DNA from: Collinsella sp.
Lineage (GTDB): Bacteria; Actinomycetota; Coriobacteriia; Coriobacteriales; Coriobacteriaceae
Reading direction: 5' to 3'
Assembly (NCBI GenBank): GCA_022713905.1
Contig: JAIHTM010000078.1
Coordinates: 1 to 10,334, forward strand
Length of the DNA stretch: 10,334 bases
This document shows, piece after piece, positions 6,545-10,334 of the stretch. Position 1 is the first letter of the stretch. Each line of letters starts with the position of its first letter. A model generated the notes under the pieces. The model saw nothing but the letters and a program-made list of their open reading frames with translations, did no database searches and had not been told where the DNA came from. Both the position numbers and the translations under genes were made by a program.

Positions 6545-6649
6545 CCGCCCCTCGCGGGCGGTCCGAGAATCCAACATCAACCCGGACCGGGGCATCCGGT
6601 CCAAAGCACGCATGGCGCCATCCGGGCGCCAACGAACAGATTTTTCTGT
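6545..6649 (+). repeat. Run of four stem-loops between ugpE and ugpB
   Basis: The 159-base gap holds four consecutive perfect inverted repeats: CCGCCC/GGGCGG (6545-6550, 6556-6561), GGACCGG/CCGGTCC (6584-6590, 6596-6602), TGGCGCC/GGCGCCA (6613-6619, 6625-6631) and ACAGA/TCTGT (6636-6640, 6645-6649). The first three have 5-base loops and the last a TTTT loop. Intercistronic stems ahead of a binding-protein gene often protect or process the mRNA so that the binding protein is made in excess over the permeases. None is followed by a T-run that would mark a strong terminator. Function is inferred from position only. Confidence 0.5.
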
Positions 6650-6695
6650 CGGAGGCCAGAACGGCCCATCCGGCGCAACAAGAAAGGAAATCACC

Positions 6696-8048
6696 ATGAG
6701 GAAGTCAACGCTGCTGAAGGCCGCCGCCATCGCGGTCCTACCCATGCTCGCACTGTCCGCCTGCGGCTCCTCGTCGAACACGAACGCCGATGCGAACGGC
6801 GGCGAGCAGAACGTCACGTTCTGGTACTCGAACTCCGGCCCAGCCGTGGACGCCATCAACCAGCTCGTCTCCGAGTTCAACGACGCCAACAAGGGCAAGA
6901 TCAAGGTCGAGGCCTCCTATCAGGGCTCCTACACGGACGTGCAGCAGAAGTTCTCCGCCGCCGTCCAGGCCAAGTCCACGCCCTCGATCCTGCAGATGAA
7001 CGACACCTCGACCGGCTACATGATCGACAGCAAGATGACCACCCCGGTCTACAAGTTCGCTGAGGGCGACTCCGACTTCGATACGGCCGACCTGCAGCCG
7101 GTCGCGCTGAAGTACTACAGCGACGACAACGGCCTGCTGTCCCTGCCGTTCGCCATCAGCCAGCCCGTGACCTACATCAACAACAAACTCGCCCAGCAGG
7201 CCGGCCTGGACGTGTCCAACCCGCCGACCACCTTCGCCGAGGTCGTCGACTGGGCCAACACCATCCATGAGAAGACCGGCGCCTACGGCTTCTCGATGAA
7301 CATGGTCGACTCGTGGATCCTGGAGGAACTCTCCGCCAGCCACGGCGAGCTCATCGCCACCCCCGACAACGGACGCGGCGGCAAGGCCGTCACCGGCGTG
7401 AACATGACCTCCGCGACCCAGCTCGACATGTTTCAGAAGATCGCCGACATGTTCAAGGACGGCGTCGCGCTCAACCCCGGCACCGATTCCAGTTCGATGA
7501 CGACCGCCTTCACCTCCAACAAGGTCGGCGTCGTGCTGACCTCCTCCGCCTCCTACACCTCCATGCTGCCCGACAGCTCCTCCAAGAACGTGACCATTGC
7601 CCAGTTCCCGCACGACGACGCGAACAAGGACGCCGGCACCCCGATCGGCGGCAACTCGCTGTGGATCGTGGCCGCCGAGCACTCCGAGGCCGAGCAGAAG
7701 GCCACCTGGGAGTTCGGCAAGTACATGATGACCCCGCACGCCCAGGCCGTGTTCGCCAAGGCCTCCGGCAACCTGTTCGCCAACACCAAGGCCGCCGACG
7801 AGGCCGAAGGCAAGGAGATCCTTCAGGATCCGAACGTCAAGGTCTTCTACGACCAGCTTGCCACCAACCCGTCCACCAGCGTGTCGCTGGGAGCCCGTAC
7901 CGGCGCCTACCCGTCCATCCGCAAGGACGTGATGGCCTCCTTCAACGAGGTCGTCGGCGGCTCCAAGGATCTCAAGACCGCCATGCAGGAGGCCCAGACC
8001 CAGTCCGCCAAGGACATCGCCACCTACAACAAGGCCGCGGGCAAGTGA
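6696..8048 (+). CDS. ugpB: Lipoprotein substrate-binding protein, UgpB-like (glycerophosphodiester type)
   Basis: A 450-residue extracellular lipoprotein that captures the substrate for the two permeases. I chose ATG 6696 because AAAGGA lies 7-8 bases upstream and a classic lipoprotein signal follows: MRKSTLLK, a hydrophobic core, then LSAC with the lipidated Cys at 23. Starting further upstream would bury this signal. Similarity to E. coli UgpB runs through the whole protein: VTFWYSNSG (40-48), YQGSY (75-79), PSILQ (96-100), KYYSDDNGLLSLPF (139-152), GLDVSNPPTTF (170-180), IGGNSLW (317-323) and GAYPSIRKDV (403-412). By alignment from memory, binding residues Tyr42, Ser121, Trp172 and Arg374 of UgpB match Tyr79, Ser155, Trp207 and Arg409. 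Glu66 becomes Asp103, and Trp169 is replaced by a non-aromatic residue (203-204). The Trp169 loss is also seen in mycobacterial UgpB, which prefers glycerophosphocholine over glycerol 3-phosphate. Confidence 0.82.
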   Translation: MRKSTLLKAAAIAVLPMLALSACGSSSNTNADANGGEQNVTFWYSNSGPAVDAINQLVSEFNDANKGKIKVEASYQGSYTDVQQKFSAAVQAKSTPSILQMNDTSTGYMIDSKMTTPVYKFAEGDSDFDTADLQPVALKYYSDDNGLLSLPFAISQPVTYINNKLAQQAGLDVSNPPTTFAEVVDWANTIHEKTGAYGFSMNMVDSWILEELSASHGELIATPDNGRGGKAVTGVNMTSATQLDMFQKIADMFKDGVALNPGTDSSSMTTAFTSNKVGVVLTSSASYTSMLPDSSSKNVTIAQFPHDDANKDAGTPIGGNSLWIVAAEHSEAEQKATWEFGKYMMTPHAQAVFAKASGNLFANTKAADEAEGKEILQDPNVKVFYDQLATNPSTSVSLGARTGAYPSIRKDVMASFNEVVGGSKDLKTAMQEAQTQSAKDIATYNKAAGK

Positions 8049-8074
8049 TCCCGCGCCGGTAAACAGTCCCTTTC

Positions 8075-8113
8075 GCCGTCCCGCCCCGGTTGTCTATACC
8101 GGGGCGGGACGGC
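8075..8113 (+). terminator. Very strong stem-loop after ugpB
   Basis: A perfect 16-bp stem (8075-8090 with 8098-8113, arms starting GCCGTCCCGCCCCGG) closes a 7-base loop, 26 bases after the ugpB stop. No T-run follows; instead there is a C-rich stretch with eight consecutive Cs (8124-8131). It is therefore more likely a partial terminator or a 3' end protector that sets lower expression of the downstream enzyme gene than a full stop. Confidence 0.6.
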
Positions 8114-8153
8114 CCGAATTCCACCCCCCCCAGACAGCAACAAAGGAGCCGAC

Positions 8154-9026
8154 ATGAGCACCAAGACGGCCGCGCCGCGATTCGGCCGCGAACGGTACGC
8201 GGACATCAACATCGATCTCAACCGGGCGTGCGACCAATCGCCGTTCGTCATCGCCGCGCACCGCGGCACGCCGCGTGGCGATATCCGCGAGAACACACTC
8301 AACGGCGTCATCGCCACCACAAAGGTCAACGCCGACATCGCCGAGATCGACGTGATCCGCTCCACCGACGGCGAATACTTCGCCTTCCACGACGGCACCG
8401 AGATGGCCCGCCTGCGCATCACTGACGACATCCTGTCCAAGACCGCCGCCGAGCTCGACGAACTGCGCTACACCGAATATCCCGGCGCCTACTACGGCAA
8501 CGTCGAGAGGGTCGCGCACATCCTGTCGAACGCGCCGGACATCCTCATCAACATCGATCGCTCCTGGCGCTACTGGAGCACCGGGTTCCTCGACTGGCTC
8601 GACCAGTTCCACCTCGAACGCAAGCTCATCCTCAAATGCCCCGTCGCGGAGGGGTTCCAGCAGGCCCTTCACGATCATGAGACCAAATACATGTTCATGG
8701 GCATGATCCAGAGCCCCGACGAGCTCGATCTGTTCGTCGGCGACGAGCAGATCAACACCGTCGGCGTGGAACTCGTAGCCACCACCGAGGACACCCCACT
8801 CGCCGACCCCGCGGTCTTCCGCACGATCAGCGAGCACGGCCTGTACAGCTTCGTCAACGCCCTCGACCTCGGCAACGGATACTGCGGTCTCAAGGGCATG
8901 GACGACACCCGCTCCATCCTCGAAGGACCCCAGCATGGGTGGGGCGCGCTCCTCACCCTCGGCGCCAACGTCATCCAGACCGACTGGCCCGAGAAACTCG
9001 ACGAGTATCGCCGGGTCATCGCCTGA
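8154..9026 (+). CDS. ugpQ: Glycerophosphodiester phosphodiesterase, cytosolic, UgpQ-like
   Basis: A 290-residue GDPD-family enzyme that hydrolyses glycerophosphodiesters (such as glycerophosphocholine or glycerophosphoglycerol) to sn-glycerol 3-phosphate and an alcohol in a metal-dependent reaction. The TIM-barrel active-site set is complete: AAHRGT (34-39) with catalytic His36 and Arg37, ENT (46-48), EID (64-66) for metal binding, and FHDG (78-81) with the second catalytic His79. The C-terminal VIQTDWPEKL corresponds to the family's usual 'ITDYP' end. There is no signal peptide or membrane segment, so it acts inside the cell, on substrate that has been imported whole. ATG 8154 has AAAGGAG 5 bases upstream. 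The 105-base gap from ugpB holds a strong stem-loop, so expression may be uncoupled from the transporter. Pairing with a UgpB-like importer reproduces the E. coli ugpBAECQ logic. Confidence 0.88.
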   Translation: MSTKTAAPRFGRERYADINIDLNRACDQSPFVIAAHRGTPRGDIRENTLNGVIATTKVNADIAEIDVIRSTDGEYFAFHDGTEMARLRITDDILSKTAAELDELRYTEYPGAYYGNVERVAHILSNAPDILINIDRSWRYWSTGFLDWLDQFHLERKLILKCPVAEGFQQALHDHETKYMFMGMIQSPDELDLFVGDEQINTVGVELVATTEDTPLADPAVFRTISEHGLYSFVNALDLGNGYCGLKGMDDTRSILEGPQHGWGALLTLGANVIQTDWPEKLDEYRRVIA

Positions 9027-9053
9027 TTCCGGCGGTTCTCCGCGATTTCCCCT

Positions 9054-9130
9054 CAGCGGCCCCTCTGCGTTTCCGGATCAGCCTGAAACGGCGCCCGTTC
9101 CGGGCCGGTCCGGAAACGCAGAGGCCGCTG
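9054..9130 (+). repeat. Long bulged inverted repeat between ugpQ and the DUF47 gene
   Basis: Two arms pair over 22 bp: CAGCGGCC (9054-9061) with GGCCGCTG (9123-9130), then, after a two-base CC bulge, a 14-bp perfect stem TCTGCGTTTCCGGA (9064-9077) with TCCGGAAACGCAGA (9109-9122). The 31-base apical part contains a smaller inverted repeat AACGG/CCGTT (9087-9091, 9095-9099). It fills most of the 140-base gap. There is no T-run after it. It looks like a structured RNA element or an intergenic palindromic repeat rather than a standard terminator. Confidence 0.6.
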
Positions 9131-9166
9131 CCTTCGCCGCGACAATGAACGAAAGAAGGTGCCACA

Positions 9167-9784
9167 ATGCCGTGGTTCAGCGCCAAGAACGCGCTCGCAG
9201 AGGATCCTGTCATGGGGCTGCTCCGGGAACAGGTGATGACAACCCGCAAAGGAGTGTCCATCGCGTTGGACGCCGTCGAGGGGCATCTGAGCGTCGATGA
9301 ATCCAGAAAGAGCGTCAACGATATCGAGCACGAGGGGGACGAGGTCCGTTCCAAGGTCGTTCACGCGTTGGCCAAGGCCTGGACCACGCCGTTGGACCGT
9401 GAGGATCTGTTCCGTTTCTCCCGATCCATCGACGACGTGCTCGACAACACCCGCGATTTCATACGCGAGATCCATCTTTGGAAAGGATATGCCGGCGAAC
9501 ACGCCAATGTCGCGTTGACCCACGTGAACGTCGCCCTGCACGATCTGGAACTCGCCGTGACCGCGGAAGGCGCCGACATGCGCCGGTACTGCCTCGAGGC
9601 CAGCAAGGAATCCGCCCGCGTGCGGCGCGCCTACGAATCGGGGCTTGCAGCCGTCTACACCGGCGAAATGAGCATGGACACCCTGAAAACCCGAGATCTG
9701 CTGCGCCGCGTCGACGTCATAGGCCTGAGGCTTGGGGAGTCCTCCGACGCCATCCTCGACGGGCTCGTCAAACGCGGGCTGTGA
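9167..9784 (+). CDS. DUF47 / PhoU-like phosphate transport accessory protein
   Basis: A 205-residue, all-helical soluble protein of the DUF47 (PhoU_div) family, the usual length for the family. It starts MPWFSAKN and shows the family's acidic metal-ligand type motifs in 'NDIEHEGDEVRSKV' (46-59) and 'PLDREDLFRFSRSIDDVLDN' (72-91). PhoU-like proteins of this type are commonly encoded directly beside a PiT transporter and are thought to modulate it. Here the pit gene is 5 kb away on the other strand but shares the same control region, so I infer that the two products work together. ATG 9167 has AAGG 7 bases upstream. Its presence at the end of the operon suggests that phosphate produced by glycerophosphodiester breakdown is managed together with import. 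Confidence 0.85.
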   Translation: MPWFSAKNALAEDPVMGLLREQVMTTRKGVSIALDAVEGHLSVDESRKSVNDIEHEGDEVRSKVVHALAKAWTTPLDREDLFRFSRSIDDVLDNTRDFIREIHLWKGYAGEHANVALTHVNVALHDLELAVTAEGADMRRYCLEASKESARVRRAYESGLAAVYTGEMSMDTLKTRDLLRRVDVIGLRLGESSDAILDGLVKRGL

Positions 9785-9818
9785 CTCACCGGAATACCGC
9801 AAAGGGAAAGGCGCGAAT

Positions 9819-9875
9819 ATGCGCAGGAAACTGATTCTTGATTTGGATACGGGCATCGACGACGCGCTGGCAATC
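9819..9875 (+). pseudogene. Inosine-uridine nucleoside hydrolase, N-terminal stub
   Basis: ATG 9819, preceded by AAAGGGAAAGG, begins MRRKLILDLDTGIDDALAI. This is the signature N-terminus of the IunH/RihA nucleoside hydrolase family, in which D-x-D-x-G-x-D-D supplies the calcium-binding aspartates that activate water to cleave the base from a ribonucleoside. After ~19 codons similarity ends. The frame stays open to a stop at 10191-10193 but only as the antisense of the neighbouring ATPase gene, so the rest of the ~310-residue enzyme is missing. The stub starts 34 bases after the DUF47 stop, so an intact nucleoside hydrolase may once have been the last gene of the operon. Truncated and surely inactive. 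Confidence 0.7.
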
Positions 9876-9892
9876 GGATCCATCTTCTCGCG

Positions 9893-10334
9893 TCACAGAC
9901 AGTGGGCCATATACAACGGCAGCTTGATGCGTTCTCCATTCACTTCGAGTTGGCGGGGATGCAGAACGTATTCCTCGCCCAATCGTTGGGCATACCTTTT
10001 GCGGAATTTGTCGAGCGAAGACACACCGTATCGTTTCGTGGATTTCACTTCGATCGGGCTGATGCGAGGTTTCATCGCGGCATTATCGTATTCCCGAACG
10101 ATGAGGAAGTCTATCTCCATGGTTTTCGAGGCATCCGTTCTATCCGAGCGCGAGAAGAAATACAGTTTGCGCCCATTAGCCCGGAATTGCTGAGCCACCG
10201 CATTCTCCACCAGCATTCCTTCGTTGAGCGAAAGCTTATCGAACAGAATATCCCGGTACACATCATCCGGCGTTGTCTCTCGATCGGCAAACGCCTGCGA
10301 CACCAGCAAACCGGTATCCGCCATATAGCATTTG
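9893..10334 (-). CDS. ATPase with DUF4143 C-terminal domain (C-terminal part, runs off the right edge)
   Basis: The stop is at 9895-9893, and the frame is open to the window edge without a natural start, giving the last ~147 residues. It shows the DUF4143 domain of AAA-type ATPases often annotated 'ATP-binding protein': KCYMADTGLLV near the edge, LNEGMLVENAVAQQF, LYFFSRSD, MEIDFLI, IEVKSTKRYGVSSLDKF and the characteristic tail EEYVLHPRQL ... LPLYMAHCL. The E-I-D-F ... E-V-K pattern resembles the metal-binding core of PD-(D/E)XK-like folds. These proteins occur in scattered single copies, often multiple paralogues per genome, and their role is unknown. The AAA domain with Walker motifs should lie to the right, outside the window. 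Its 3' end directly abuts the nucleoside hydrolase stub, suggesting it arrived by insertion or a deletion joined the two. Confidence 0.85.
   Translation of the reverse strand, partial: KCYMADTGLLVSQAFADRETTPDDVYRDILFDKLSLNEGMLVENAVAQQFRANGRKLYFFSRSDRTDASKTMEIDFLIVREYDNAAMKPRISPIEVKSTKRYGVSSLDKFRKRYAQRLGEEYVLHPRQLEVNGERIKLPLYMAHCL

Noticed and set aside
5724..6632. Long minus-strand open frame (302 codons) opposite ugpE
   Set aside because: Asp/Gly/His/Gln-rich low-complexity translation typical of antisense to a GC-rich gene; the plus strand is a clear permease.
6612..6695. Upstream in-frame start for ugpB
   Set aside because: It would add 28 residues in front of a perfect lipoprotein signal peptide and overlaps the stem-loop region; ATG 6696 has the ribosome binding site.
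6738..7739. Long minus-strand open frame (333 codons) opposite ugpB
   Set aside because: Gly/Val-rich antisense shadow of a clear lipoprotein gene.
1..10334. CRISPR array, tRNA, rRNA, or insertion-sequence transposase
   Set aside because: I looked for regularly spaced repeats, cloverleaf structures and transposase motifs and found none that I could support by eye.

Overview
The window is GC-rich coding DNA (GC strongly preferred at third codon positions) from what looks like an actinobacterium, most likely Bifidobacterium or a close relative. That reading rests on protein style, a LacI-controlled CUT1-type ABC importer with no ATPase of its own, and strong purine-rich ribosome binding sites. 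It is an inference, not a proof.

Left part (1-2217): the start of a UvrA-like ABC ATPase gene runs off the left edge on the minus strand. It is followed by a stretch of gene wreckage. A LysR regulator has lost its C-terminal third and is joined to a ~45-residue scrap of a sugar O-acetyltransferase. That is joined to a ~32-residue antisense scrap that looks like the end of an MFS transporter, and then to a second LysR regulator that has lost its first ~15 codons and carries a frameshift near its end. Open reading frames cross these joints by chance, so simple gene calling would report two 'intact' LysR proteins that are really chimeras.

Central part (2376-9784): a coherent locus for glycerophosphodiester scavenging and phosphate handling. 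It holds a LacI-family repressor gene (+), a compact PiT-type phosphate transporter (-), and, divergent from it, an apparent operon of two permeases (UgpA/UgpE-like), a lipoprotein substrate-binding protein (UgpB-like), a cytosolic glycerophosphodiester phosphodiesterase (UgpQ-like) and a DUF47/PhoU-like protein, the usual partner of PiT transporters. Two LacI-type 14-bp operators lie in the divergent region, one just upstream of the pit ribosome binding site and one just downstream of the best ugpA promoter. The proposed flow is: intact glycerophosphodiesters are bound outside and imported, then hydrolysed inside to glycerol 3-phosphate plus an alcohol. PiT with DUF47 would manage the phosphate released, all under one LacI switch. 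No ABC ATPase is present, so a shared one elsewhere must power the importer. Unusually strong RNA hairpins sit in the gaps after ugpE, ugpB and ugpQ.

Right part (9785-10334): 34 bases after the DUF47 gene, the first ~19 codons of a nucleoside hydrolase appear and then stop abruptly. They run into the 3' end of a minus-strand DUF4143-type ATPase gene that leaves the window. Both flanks of the phosphodiester locus therefore carry scars of deletion or insertion, while the locus itself looks intact.
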